Shown piece after piece: positions 1 through 8,642 of a stretch of 64,000 nucleotides of DNA; within the stretch, counting starts at the first letter, position 1, and each line of letters begins with the position of its first letter. The notes under the pieces were generated by a model. That model had not been told where the DNA came from. It did not search any database and saw only the letters and a program-made list of their open reading frames with translations. A program made the position numbers and the translations under genes. This DNA is from Parvularcula dongshanensis (GTDB lineage Bacteria > Pseudomonadota > Alphaproteobacteria > Caulobacterales > Parvularculaceae): contig NZ_JACHOB010000001.1 of assembly GCF_014199615.1 (NCBI RefSeq), positions 682,001 through 746,000 on the forward strand, given 5' to 3'.

Positions 1-227
1 CCGCCTCCTACGCCCACCTCGATTGGGACGTCGAAGGGCTTAGGACGCTGATCGAGGCGGACGGCCTCGACCGGCTCGACCGCGAGGGCAGCCTGCGCCA
101 GGCGGCGGAGCGGCTGCACGCGCGATCGATCAACGCGCAGCTCGGCGAGGCGGACAGGGGCACGGCGCGGCTCGCCCTCGACATGCTCGTCACCCTGGCC
201 GCCGACACCGTGGCCGCCGACGCCTGA
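1..227 (+). CDS. C-terminal end of a probable DNA-repair metallophosphoesterase (SbcD/YhaO-like), partial
   Basis: An open frame enters from the left edge (first whole codon at 3) and ends with TGA at 225-227. About 74 residues are visible, charged and Arg/Asp rich, with no catalytic motif in the visible part. The stop overlaps the ATG of the following ATPase gene by one base, so the two are translationally coupled. In many bacteria a YhaN-type SMC-like ATPase is encoded directly after its metallophosphoesterase partner (YhaO/SbcD family), which is the main reason for this call. The visible piece alone does not prove the family. Confidence 0.45.
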   Translation, partial: ASYAHLDWDVEGLRTLIEADGLDRLDREGSLRQAAERLHARSINAQLGEADRGTARLALDMLVTLAADTVAADA

Positions 228-2812
228 TGCGGATCGAGGCGATCCGTCTTCGCAACGTGCGCGCCTTCGGCGAGGCGGGGCTCGCGCTCGAGGGGCTGAC
301 GGACGGACTCAACGTCCTTTCGGCTCCGAACGAGTTCGGCAAGAGCACGGTCTTCGACGCCCTGCGCGCCCTTCTCTTCCACAAGCACACGACGACCCAC
401 CGCGAGGTGAAGAGCCTCGAGCCGGACCCGAACCCCGGCGGCGGCGCGCCGGAGGTGACGCTCGACCTGACGAGCCCCGAAGGCCGCTTCCGCGTCGAGA
501 AGCGCTTCCTTCGGCGGCGCATGGCGCAGGTCACGGACCTGACGACGGGCCGCAAGGTCGCCGAGGCCGACGATGCCGAGCGTTGGCTCCGCGCGCTCAT
601 CGGCGCGGACAGGCCGGGCCAGGGCCCGACCGGCCTCCTCTGGGTCGAACAAGGCGCCTCGCTCCGTCAGCCCGACGCGGAAGAAGGGCGCGGCGACGCG
701 GTCTACGACGCCCTCGGCGAGGAGGTGGCCGAGGTCACGGGCGGCGAGCGGGCCCGCCGCGTGCTGACGAAGGCGCGCGAGCGGCTCGACGTGCTTGTGA
801 CCAAGGAGCGCCGATCGCCCAAGGCGGGCGGTCCCTACCGCGCGGCGGTGGACCTCGCCGAGGCGTTGCGCGCCGAAGTGGACGTCCTAACCGCGAGGGC
901 GCGGGCGTCCCGCGTCACGCGCGAGGAGCTTGCCTTGGCGGAAGACGAGCTGGCCCGGCTCGGCAGCGGCGAGGCAGCCGCCGAGCGCGAAGCGGCGCTG
1001 GCGGCAGCGCGGGCGCGCCTTGCGGCGGCGGAAGGCGCGGCGGCGAAGCTGGACGGTGCGCGGGAAGCGGCGCGGCGGACGCGCGAGGCCGAAGGCGCGG
1101 CACGCTTAGCGCTCGAACGCCGGAACGAAGAGGAGGGCGAGGCGCGTGCCGCCTTCGCGACGGCGGAGGCGGCGGCGGCGAGGCGTGACGCCTCGCGAAC
1201 GTCCCTAGAGACCGCGAAGGCCGCATCGTCGAAGGCGGACGAAGCGGCGCGCGAAGCGGCAGTGGCCGAGCGCGCGGCGAGCACGCTTCGCGACCGGGCG
1301 ATCGCGGCACGCCAAGCCCTGGCGGCGTCCGAGAAGCTGGAGCGGCTCGGTCGGGACCTCGAAGCCGCACGCAGCGCGCACCGGGCGCTCGCCGATCTGC
1401 CGAAGCCGCGCCCCCTGCCGGACCTGGCCGAGTTGGAACGGGCGCGGACGAGGGTGCTGACGGCGGAGGCGAGGGCCGAAGCCGTCCGGGTGCGGCTGGT
1501 CGTGGAGGCGGCGGAGGGCGCCACGCTCGACGGCGCGCCCCTCGCGCCTGGCACCAGGGCGCTGAGCGGGCCCGTCCGCGTCGCAGCGCCAGGCCTGACG
1601 TTGCGCATCGAGGTGCCCGATGCCGCGGAGGAACGTGAGCTGACCGCCGCGCACGACGCGCTCTGCGCGGCGCTCGAAAAGGCGGGCGCCGAGAGCGTGG
1701 AGGCCGCGCGCAGCCAGGTCGAACGGGCGCGCGAGGCTGCGGCCGAGCGTCGGCGGCTCGAAGAGGGGCTGACCCGCCTGGCGCCCGAAGGGCTCGGCGC
1801 GCTCGAACGGCAAGCCGAAGAGGCGGCCGAGGCGGCGATCCTGCCCGACGACGTGCCGGACGAAGCCGAGGCCGCTGCGGCGTTGCGCGACGCGTCGCAG
1901 CGGGCGGCGAAGGCCATCGGCGCTGCCGAGACCGCGCGGCGGCACTTGGACGAGGCTCGCGAAGCGGCGTCGTCCGCGAACGAGAAGGCGGCCGTGGCCG
2001 ACGCCCGAGCGGCGGATGCGCGCTCCCGGCTGGGAGCGGTGGAGGCGTGGGACGAGGCGTGGGGCACGCTGACCGCCGCGCTCGATACGGCGCAGGCCGA
2101 ACGGGCGCGTGCGGAAGCGGCGCTCGCCGAGGCCGAGGCGCAGCTGCCGGACACGGAGGGCCTGAGCGCCGAGGTCGATCGGCTGGCGCAGGCCGCGCGC
2201 AACCGCGAGCAGCGCATCCTCCACCTCAACCGCGAGGCGGCGCGTCTCCGCGCGGAGCTGACGCGCGACCGGGCCGAGGGCGCGGACGAGCGCCTGGCGA
2301 GCGTCAAGGGCCAGCTCGAGGCGGCCGAGGCCGACGCCGCGCGCTACGAGCGGGAAGCGGATGCGCTCACCCTGCTGATCGACACGCTGTCCGGCGCCCA
2401 GGCCGAGCGGCGCGAGCGGTTCCTCGCACCCGTCATGGCCGAACTCGCGCCGCTCCTCGCGGCCGTCTTCCCCGGCGGGGCGCTCTCCCTGACCGAAGGC
2501 CTCTCGCCCGACGTCCTCGTGCGGGACGGCGGCACGGAGGCGGTCGAGCGCCTGTCGGGCGGCACGCGGGAGCAGCTCGCAATCCTCACCCGCCTCGGCT
2601 TCGCCCGCCTGATGGCGAAGGGGGGCCATCCCGTCCCGGTCGTCCTCGACGACGCGCTCGTCTTCGCCGACGACGCCCGCATCGCTCGGATGTTCAACGC
2701 GCTCAACCTCGCCGCCCGCGACGTGCAGGTCCTGGCGCTCACCTGCCGACAGGCCGCCTTCGAGGGGCTCGGCGGCACCCTTCTGACCCCGCGCCCGATG
2801 ACGGTTTCCTGA
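227..2812 (+). CDS. SMC/Rad50-like AAA ATPase, YhaN family
   Basis: This 861-residue protein has the split ABC-ATPase layout of SbcC/Rad50-like repair proteins. The N-terminal lobe begins with a beta strand typical of the family and a P-loop APNEFGKST at 33-41. A very long Ala/Glu/Arg-rich coiled coil fills about 170-750. The C-terminal lobe has the signature LSGGTREQ at 776-783 and Walker B VVLDD at 805-809. I see no CxxC zinc hook at the coiled-coil apex, which fits YhaN better than SbcC/Rad50. It probably acts with the nuclease encoded just upstream (one-base overlap) on DNA ends or damaged DNA; the partnership is inferred. Confidence 0.8.
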   Translation: MRIEAIRLRNVRAFGEAGLALEGLTDGLNVLSAPNEFGKSTVFDALRALLFHKHTTTHREVKSLEPDPNPGGGAPEVTLDLTSPEGRFRVEKRFLRRRMAQVTDLTTGRKVAEADDAERWLRALIGADRPGQGPTGLLWVEQGASLRQPDAEEGRGDAVYDALGEEVAEVTGGERARRVLTKARERLDVLVTKERRSPKAGGPYRAAVDLAEALRAEVDVLTARARASRVTREELALAEDELARLGSGEAAAEREAALAAARARLAAAEGAAAKLDGAREAARRTREAEGAARLALERRNEEEGEARAAFATAEAAAARRDASRTSLETAKAASSKADEAAREAAVAERAASTLRDRAIAARQALAASEKLERLGRDLEAARSAHRALADLPKPRPLPDLAELERARTRVLTAEARAEAVRVRLVVEAAEGATLDGAPLAPGTRALSGPVRVAAPGLTLRIEVPDAAEERELTAAHDALCAALEKAGAESVEAARSQVERAREAAAERRRLEEGLTRLAPEGLGALERQAEEAAEAAILPDDVPDEAEAAAALRDASQRAAKAIGAAETARRHLDEAREAASSANEKAAVADARAADARSRLGAVEAWDEAWGTLTAALDTAQAERARAEAALAEAEAQLPDTEGLSAEVDRLAQAARNREQRILHLNREAARLRAELTRDRAEGADERLASVKGQLEAAEADAARYEREADALTLLIDTLSGAQAERRERFLAPVMAELAPLLAAVFPGGALSLTEGLSPDVLVRDGGTEAVERLSGGTREQLAILTRLGFARLMAKGGHPVPVVLDDALVFADDARIARMFNALNLAARDVQVLALTCRQAAFEGLGGTLLTPRPMTVS

Positions 2813-2897
2813 CGGATCGTCTTGAAACTTCCTCGAGGCGTACAAAACTGTAACCTTAGGAAGCGATAGGGCTTCCGGGGGAACAGGGGAGGGCGCG

Positions 2898-3521
2898 ATG
2901 GACTGGTTCGCAAGCGGGATGGCCCCGTTCACCACGGCGCTTCTCCTCATGGTCGGCCTCGTCGCGCTCGAACTGGTCGGGGCGCTGGTCGGTGTCCTGC
3001 CCTCCGGCATGATCGACAGCGCGTTCGACCTCGATGCCGATCTCGATGCTGACGGCGACCTCGGCGGCGGGCCGCTCGGCTGGCTCGCGGTCGGTCGCGT
3101 GCCGGTGCTCGTCGTTCTGATCGCCTTCCTGACCGCGTTCGGGCTCACGGGTCTGATCATCCAATGGCTGATCGAGGCCGTAACCGGCGGCATGCTGCCG
3201 GGTTGGCTCGCGGGCGCCTTGGCGTTGGTCCCGGCCCTGCCCGCGACGCGCTATTTGGGCCTTGGCCTGGGGCGCATCATGCCGTCCGAGGAGACCGAAG
3301 CGTCCTCGCGCACCGGCTTCGTTGGCCGCATCGCGACCCTGACCGCGCAGACCGCGCGCCCCGGCCTGCCTGCCGAGGCGAAGCTGACCGACGCGCACGG
3401 CCTTACCCACTACGTCCGCGTCGAGCCGTCCGAGGACGAGGTCTTCGAGCCCGGCGCGCGCGTCCTGCTGATCACCGAGGACAGCGGCGTCTACGCCGCC
3501 GTCCGCGACCCGTCCGCGTGA
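2898..3521 (+). CDS. yqiJ: YqiJ-like inner-membrane protein with C-terminal OB-fold
   Basis: A 207-residue protein with a hydrophobic segment at about 8-30, a second hydrophobic hairpin at about 65-115, and a soluble beta-rich C-terminal part (about 125-207) resembling the NfeD/YqiJ OB-fold. It lies 27 bases upstream of a flotillin gene, the classic yqiJ-yqiK pairing, in which the OB-fold protein works with the flotillin in membrane microdomains. The start has a purine-rich run (GGGGAGGG) 5-12 bases before ATG. In the leader, 2859-2876 holds the short inverted repeat GGAAGC/GCTTCC. No clear promoter was found in the 85 bases before the gene. Confidence 0.75.
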   Translation: MDWFASGMAPFTTALLLMVGLVALELVGALVGVLPSGMIDSAFDLDADLDADGDLGGGPLGWLAVGRVPVLVVLIAFLTAFGLTGLIIQWLIEAVTGGMLPGWLAGALALVPALPATRYLGLGLGRIMPSEETEASSRTGFVGRIATLTAQTARPGLPAEAKLTDAHGLTHYVRVEPSEDEVFEPGARVLLITEDSGVYAAVRDPSA

Positions 3522-3548
3522 AGCGGCGCCCCTGAAGGAGAGAGTGCC

Positions 3549-5306
3549 ATGCAAGACGTCGCGATCGTAAGCTCGGAGGGCGGCTTCCCCGTCCTCGTCA
3601 CCGTGGGCGGGATCCTCGTCCTCCTCCTCGGCATCGGCCTCGTCATGGCGCGGCTCTACCGGCGGGCGTCCAAGGAGGTCGCCTTCGTCCGGACCGGGCT
3701 CGGCGGCCAGAAGGTCATCCTGAACGGCGGGGCGCTGGTCTACCCGGTCCTGCACGAGACCATTCCCGTCAACATGAACACGCTGCGCCTCGAGGTGCGG
3801 CGCGCGAACGAGGCGGCGCTGATCACCAAGGACCGGATGCGCGTCGACGTGCAGGCCGAGTTCTACGTGCGGGTGCAGCCGACGACGGAGTCGATCGCCA
3901 ACGCCGCGCAGACCCTCGGCAAGCGGACGATGAACCCCGAGGCGCTGAAGGAGCTCATCGAAGGCAAGTTCGTCGACGCGCTGCGTGCCGTCGCCGCCGA
4001 GATGGCGATGGAGGAACTGCACGAGCAGCGCGTCAACTTCGTCCAGAAGGTGCAGGCCGCGGTCTCCGAGGACATCCTCAAGAACGGCCTCGAGCTCGAA
4101 TCCGTGTCGCTGACCGGCCTCGACCAGACCGGCAAGCAGTACCTGAACCCCGACAACGCCTTCGACGCCGAGGGCCTGACCAAGCTCACCCAGGAGATCG
4201 AGGAGCGCCGCAAGAAGCGCAACGACATCGAGCAGGAGACCGAAGTCCTGATCGCCCGCAAGAACCTCGACGCTGAGACCCAGCGCCTGACGATCAAGCG
4301 CGACCAGGAGTACGCTCGGCTCGAGCAGGAGCGTGAGGTCTCGATCCGGCGGGCCGAGCAGGTCGCCCTCGTCGCGCGCGAGGAGTCGGTTCGTCATAGG
4401 GAGGCCGAGCAGGCGCGCATCCTGGCCGAGCAGGAGGTCCGCGAGGCGCAGGTTCAGTCCGAGCGCGCCGTCCGCGAGCGCGAGATCGAGAAGGAGCGCC
4501 TGGTCGAGGCGGCCTCGGTCGAGAAGCAGAAGCTGATCGAGATCGCGCAGCAAGAGCGCGACATCGCCGTCGCCGAGAAGTCGCGCGCGAAGTCCGAGGC
4601 CGACGCCGCCGCCGACGAGGCCCGCGCCATCGCCGCGAAGGCCGCCGAAGAGGTCCTGACGGCTCGCGAGACCGAGGCCGCCGAGCGTCAACGCCGCATC
4701 GAAGTCATCGAGGCGCGGAAGGCGGCCGAGCGCGACGCGATCGGGGTCACGGTCGCCGCGGAGGCCGAGAAGCAGGCCAGCGCCGATCGGGCGGAGGCCG
4801 TGCGCATCGCCGCCGAAGCGGACGCCGCGAAGCACCGCATCGAAGCGGAAGGCGCGGCGGAGGCCGAGAAGCTGCGCGCCGACGCGCTCGCCATGACCTA
4901 CAAGGTCGAGGCCGAGGGCAAGCGCGCGGTCAACGACGCCGCCAACGTGCTGTCGGCCGAGCAGATCGCCATGCAGATCAAGCTCGCCCTGATCGAGGCG
5001 CTGCCCGCCATCATCGAGCAGTCGGTCAAGCCGATGCAGAACATTGAGGGGATCAAGATCCTCTCGGTCGACGGCCTGGGCGGCCGCGTCGGTGCCACCG
5101 GCGCGGAGGAGGCCGAGGGCGTCGGCATCGCCGACCAGGCGGTCAACGCCGCGCTTCGCTTCCGCACCCAGGCGCCGCTCCTCGACAGCCTCATGGGCGA
5201 GCTCGGCATCGACGGCGGCAAGCTCTCCGGACTGACGGGCGCGGTGACGAAGGAGATGACGAACGGCAAGGGCGTGAACGGATCCGCCAGGCCGCCGGCG
5301 GAATGA
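3549..5306 (+). CDS. yqiK: Flotillin-family membrane scaffold protein (YqiK-like)
   Basis: The 585-residue protein has one N-terminal membrane helix (about 13-34), an SPFH/band-7 domain (about 35-190), a long Glu/Ala/Arg heptad coiled coil (about 215-460) and a flotillin-type C-terminal region with LALIEALPAIIEQSVKPM near 478-495. Flotillins oligomerise at the inner membrane and organise lipid microdomains. It is the second gene of the yqiJ-yqiK operon, 27 bases after yqiJ, with the ribosome site AAGGAGAGAG just before the ATG. The length is normal for YqiK (about 550-600). Nothing is broken. Confidence 0.88.
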   Translation: MQDVAIVSSEGGFPVLVTVGGILVLLLGIGLVMARLYRRASKEVAFVRTGLGGQKVILNGGALVYPVLHETIPVNMNTLRLEVRRANEAALITKDRMRVDVQAEFYVRVQPTTESIANAAQTLGKRTMNPEALKELIEGKFVDALRAVAAEMAMEELHEQRVNFVQKVQAAVSEDILKNGLELESVSLTGLDQTGKQYLNPDNAFDAEGLTKLTQEIEERRKKRNDIEQETEVLIARKNLDAETQRLTIKRDQEYARLEQEREVSIRRAEQVALVAREESVRHREAEQARILAEQEVREAQVQSERAVREREIEKERLVEAASVEKQKLIEIAQQERDIAVAEKSRAKSEADAAADEARAIAAKAAEEVLTARETEAAERQRRIEVIEARKAAERDAIGVTVAAEAEKQASADRAEAVRIAAEADAAKHRIEAEGAAEAEKLRADALAMTYKVEAEGKRAVNDAANVLSAEQIAMQIKLALIEALPAIIEQSVKPMQNIEGIKILSVDGLGGRVGATGAEEAEGVGIADQAVNAALRFRTQAPLLDSLMGELGIDGGKLSGLTGAVTKEMTNGKGVNGSARPPAE

Positions 5307-5375
5307 CACGTGCGGGGCCGGGGGGCGCTGAGCCTCCCGGTTGCGCGGCGAACGGCGGCGGCGCACTCTTTCGCT

Positions 5376-6038
5376 ATGGCCGCGACGCCTGACGTTCTTG
5401 CCTTCTTGCGCCGCCGTGAGCTCTTCGCGGAGCTTACCGAGGCCGGACTCGCGCGCCTCGCGGACGCGGCCAGGCCGCTGACCCTCGTGCCGGGCCAGAT
5501 TCTCTTCTGCCAGGACGAGACCGCCGACGCCGCCTACGTCATTCGCGAGGGAACGATCGCCGTCGGCACGGTCGACGGCAGTGGGCGCGAGGTCCACTTC
5601 GCCGACCTGCAGGCGGGGGCCGTCTTCGGCGAGGTCGGTCTCATCGATGGCGGCCCCCGCACCGCCACGGCGACCGCAGCGACGAGGGCGAGCCTTCTGC
5701 GGCTGCCGGGATTCGTCTTTCTGGACGTCGCGCGCACGGAGTGGGGCTTCGCCCTCGCCTTGATGCGCGACCTGGTCGCCAAGCTGCGCGCGGCCGATAC
5801 CTACATCGAGGACAAGAGCGCTCTGCTCTTGCCCGCCCGCCTCGCCAAGTTCCTCCTCGCCGCCGACGGACCCATCCGCCTCACTCAGGCGCAGATCGCC
5901 GAGCGCATGGGGACGAGCCGGGAGGCGGTGAACCGGCAGCTGCGCGCGTTCGAGGTCGAAGGAACGGTCGAGCTCGGCCGCGGCCGCGTCCTCGTCACCG
6001 ATGCGGAGCGCTTGTCGAATAGGCTCGGTTCCTGCTGA
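5376..6038 (+). CDS. Crp/Fnr-family transcriptional regulator with intact cyclic-nucleotide pocket
   Basis: Starting at the ATG at 5376 gives 220 residues; a GTG at 5310 would add 22 poorly conserved residues. The effector domain carries the phosphate-binding cassette FGEVGLIDGGPRTA (84-97), including Gly-Glu and Arg-Thr-Ala as in cAMP-binding proteins. The winged helix-turn-helix (about 168-193) has SREAVNR (181-187), keeping the Arg, Glu and Arg that in E. coli CRP read TGTGA half-sites. It follows the flotillin gene and precedes a nucleotide cyclase gene on the same strand, so a local cAMP circuit is plausible. The ligand itself cannot be read from sequence. Confidence 0.85.
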   Translation: MAATPDVLAFLRRRELFAELTEAGLARLADAARPLTLVPGQILFCQDETADAAYVIREGTIAVGTVDGSGREVHFADLQAGAVFGEVGLIDGGPRTATATAATRASLLRLPGFVFLDVARTEWGFALALMRDLVAKLRAADTYIEDKSALLLPARLAKFLLAADGPIRLTQAQIAERMGTSREAVNRQLRAFEVEGTVELGRGRVLVTDAERLSNRLGSC

Positions 6039-6137
6039 GCGCGTCTTCCGCAGCGTTGCACACCCAGAGCGCTTCCGGTCCTTGCCATCCTGTTCTACGC
6101 CTGGGCGCTCGAAAGCGTGCGCGAAGTGGGGTTGCGC

Positions 6138-7970
6138 ATGAGCACCACGGCGGCGCCGGAAAGACGGCGCCTGACCACCATTCTGGCGGCCGATGTGTGC
6201 CGCTACGCTGCCCTGTCCGAGGCGGACGGGGAGGGCACGCTTGACGCCGTCGAGGCGCTGACCACGCGGGTCCAAGAGGTGGTCGAGGCGCAGGACGGCC
6301 GCCTCTTCCATCGAGCCGGCGACGGCTTCCTGGCCGAACTTCCGAGCGCGACGGCGGCTTTGAAGGCGGCCCGCGCGCTTCAGGCGTCGCTTTCGAGCCA
6401 CCCGATCCTGGCGGACGGTCACGGCCTCTGCCTTCGGATCGGCCTTCATACGGGCGAGGCACGGGTGGCGGGACCGGACCTGCTCGGCCATGCCGTCAAC
6501 GTCGCCGCCCGCTTGCAGGGCGAGGCGAAGCCCTGCGGCATCGTCCTCTCCGAAGCGACGCGGATCCTCTGCGAGCCCGGCGTGCCGATGCGGCGGATGG
6601 GCGAGCTGAAGCTCAAGAACCTCCGCGAGCCCGTCACGGCCTACGAGGTCACGCCGCGAACCGGTCTCGGCGGCCAGGTCGCGGCGCTGCTTCACCTCGG
6701 CTGGGTCCGGCGGAACAAGGGACCGCTCAGCGCGGCGGTCGTCCTCGTCCTGCTCGTCAACGCCTACCTGCTCCAAGACGTGGTCAGGCGAGGCCACGCC
6801 GAGCGGGCCGAGGCCGCGGCGGCCGAGCGCCTCGCCGCGATCGAAGAGAACGCCCGGATCCTGGCCGAGCGCCTGGCGGAGGCGGAGGGGCAGTCAGGAG
6901 CGGTCGCGCGGGAGGCGACGGAAGCGGCGGCGCTGAGCCTTCTTCGCTCCGACGAGCCGCTCAAGGCCGAGGCGACGCAGCTCGCCGTCAGCGGGGACCT
7001 TCTCGGCGCGGCGCACGCGCTACGGGCCGTCTACGAACGGCAGGCGGCGGAAGGATCGCCCCGGGAGGTGCTGGCGGAGACCGCCTTGCAGGTCGGAGCT
7101 CTGTCCTTCGCTCGGGACCAGGCCCTTGCGGGCTGGGCCTATGAGCGCGCCTACGAGGCCAGGCCGCGCGACCCGGTCGTGCTGTTGCGGCTGGCGGCGA
7201 TCGGGATCGATCAGGGGCGGCCCGAAGACGCGCGGGCGGCGCTGGTCGCGTTGCTGGGGACCAGTCCCGAAGCGCGCTACGCCGTCGAGGCGGAGTTGTT
7301 GCTCGGCAGCCTCGCGAGGGACGATCGGCGCTTCGAGGAGGCCGAGCGGCGATACAGAAGAGCGCTCCTGGTCGCTCGGGACACGAACCTCGCTCAGCAA
7401 GAAGGCGCCGCCCTCGCGAGCCTCGGCTCGCTCGCCTTCATGCGCCTCGCCGAAGCCGAAGGCGACGACGCCTTCGCCGGCCGTCAGGCGCTCGGCACGG
7501 AGGCGAAGCTGTTCCTCGAGCGGGCGCTGCGGATCGCGCGTACGACGCAGGATACGGAGCTCGCGTCCTCCGTCCTGGGCACGCTCGGCAACGTCGCGAA
7601 CGCGCTCGACCATACCGAGGAGGCGGCGCGCTACTACGAGGAGCGGCTGGCGTTGGAACAGGACGAGGGGGACCGCCAGGCCGTCGCGTCGGTCGCGTTC
7701 AACCTCGCCGGGCTCGCGGCGAAGCGCGGCGACCGCGCGGCCCGCGACCGCTACGCCGCGTTGGCTCTGGACGCCGCCGAGGCAGGCCGGATCGACGGCA
7801 TGATCGGCTATCTGGTCATGGCCCGCGCCGGCTACGCGGTGGAGGACGGCGATCCTGCCGCTGCGTGCCGCCTGCTCGCGGAGAACGCGGACCACCTTCC
7901 GTCGGACGAGCCGAGCCTCGCCGAGATGCGGGCCTTCATGCTGCCGGGCCTCGACTGTCGCGCACCCTAG
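6138..7970 (+). CDS. Class III adenylate/guanylate cyclase with membrane helix and TPR domain
   Basis: Using the ATG at 6138 (a GTG at 6117 would add seven residues) the protein has 610 residues. The N-terminal cyclase homology domain keeps both metal aspartates, D19 in LAADVCRYA and D62 in AGDGFL, and the transition-state region HAVNVAARL near 120-130, so it looks catalytically competent. A membrane helix follows (about 203-221, AAVVLVLLVNAYLLQ), then a short coiled coil and TPR repeats (about 320-560). This cyclase-TM-TPR layout is common in Alphaproteobacteria. It lies 99 bases after the Crp-like gene. Whether it makes cAMP or cGMP is unknown. Confidence 0.82.
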   Translation: MSTTAAPERRRLTTILAADVCRYAALSEADGEGTLDAVEALTTRVQEVVEAQDGRLFHRAGDGFLAELPSATAALKAARALQASLSSHPILADGHGLCLRIGLHTGEARVAGPDLLGHAVNVAARLQGEAKPCGIVLSEATRILCEPGVPMRRMGELKLKNLREPVTAYEVTPRTGLGGQVAALLHLGWVRRNKGPLSAAVVLVLLVNAYLLQDVVRRGHAERAEAAAAERLAAIEENARILAERLAEAEGQSGAVAREATEAAALSLLRSDEPLKAEATQLAVSGDLLGAAHALRAVYERQAAEGSPREVLAETALQVGALSFARDQALAGWAYERAYEARPRDPVVLLRLAAIGIDQGRPEDARAALVALLGTSPEARYAVEAELLLGSLARDDRRFEEAERRYRRALLVARDTNLAQQEGAALASLGSLAFMRLAEAEGDDAFAGRQALGTEAKLFLERALRIARTTQDTELASSVLGTLGNVANALDHTEEAARYYEERLALEQDEGDRQAVASVAFNLAGLAAKRGDRAARDRYAALALDAAEAGRIDGMIGYLVMARAGYAVEDGDPAAACRLLAENADHLPSDEPSLAEMRAFMLPGLDCRAP

Positions 7971-8002
7971 AACGGGCGTCGAGGCGCGCGGGGGACGGCG
8001 GT

Positions 8003-8326
8003 CTAGTGCTGCTCCAAGATGGCCCTGTGCTGATGGATGCAAGTCCCGCTCGACTTCACGCACACCACCATGCATCCGCCCGCGCGCCACGTCGTGTCGA
8101 CCGTGAACTGTACCGTCACGTCCTCGAGCGGCAGCTGTTCGGCTTCGTAGGCGCGATCCTTCGCCAGCCGTTCGCGAAGCTGATCGAAGATCTGCACGAT
8201 CGCCGCGTAGCCGAGGACTGCATAGGCGTCCTTCATCTCCGGCGTGTTGTAGGCGATGGGCTGATGCGCATCGAGGTAGGCGGCGTCGAGCGTCGGCTTC
8301 TTGGCATCGGGCGCGCAACTCGTCAT
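8003..8326 (-). CDS. Small hypothetical protein with Cys/His-rich C-terminus
   Basis: A 107-residue product that I do not recognise. The start at 8326 is set by a CAGGAG ribosome site 8-13 bases upstream; the frame is open further upstream but has no credible start. The middle (about 30-65) looks helical; the C-terminus carries GGCMVVCVKSSGTCIHQH, giving three Cys and two His in 18 residues, which could bind metal or form disulfides. There is no signal peptide. It converges with the cyclase gene (32-base gap). A perfect CRP-type palindrome lies about 290 bases upstream of its start. Confidence 0.6.
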   Translation of the reverse strand: MTSCAPDAKKPTLDAAYLDAHQPIAYNTPEMKDAYAVLGYAAIVQIFDQLRERLAKDRAYEAEQLPLEDVTVQFTVDTTWRAGGCMVVCVKSSGTCIHQHRAILEQH

Positions 8327-8642
8327 GAAGTAGGCTCCTGACGGGGGAAGGGCGGGGAGGCCGCGTCCCTCCCCCGAGGAAGCGTCGGCCGAGGTGAGGT
8401 TAGGACGGGCGGCTCCGCGCGTCTTCCCTGACGCGCAGCCGCCCGTTCTCGGGTGCTGGCCGGGCGCTCTCCCCCGAGCGTCGGCATCCGTCGGGCCCGT
8501 GTGTCTCACCGATCCCATCGTCCGCACCTGGCGAAGCGCCGGAACGTCCGAGTGGGGCGGACGCCGACCGCCCGGCCAGCACGCCTCAGGCTAGAACCCG
8601 CCTACGGGCCGTTCTGTGACGTGGGTCACACAAGCGAGCCGC
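8327..8642. other. 316-bp intergenic region with one CRP-type site
   Basis: This stretch separates the M28 peptidase stop from the start of the small Cys-rich gene, both on the minus strand. I see no credible coding frame. Its distinctive element is the 16-base palindrome at 8615-8630, listed separately. The rest is GC-rich with short C- and G-runs. Confidence 0.5.
8615..8630. promoter_or_regulatory. Perfect CRP-type operator TGTGA-N6-TCACA
   Basis: The sequence TGTGACGTGGGTCACA matches the CRP consensus TGTGA-N6-TCACA exactly. The Crp-like protein encoded at 5376-6038 keeps the residues that read TGTGA. The likely target is the minus-strand gene starting at 8326, although the distance is long (289 bases). 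Confidence 0.5.

Noticed and set aside
2813-2897. CTTGAA at 2821 as a heat-shock promoter for yqiJ
   Set aside because: No matching -10 element occurs at the right distance.
2856-6797. A 1313-codon open frame on the minus strand opposite the flotillin, Crp and cyclase genes
   Set aside because: It is a by-product of high GC content: Arg/Leu/Asp-rich text with no domain, opposite well-supported genes.
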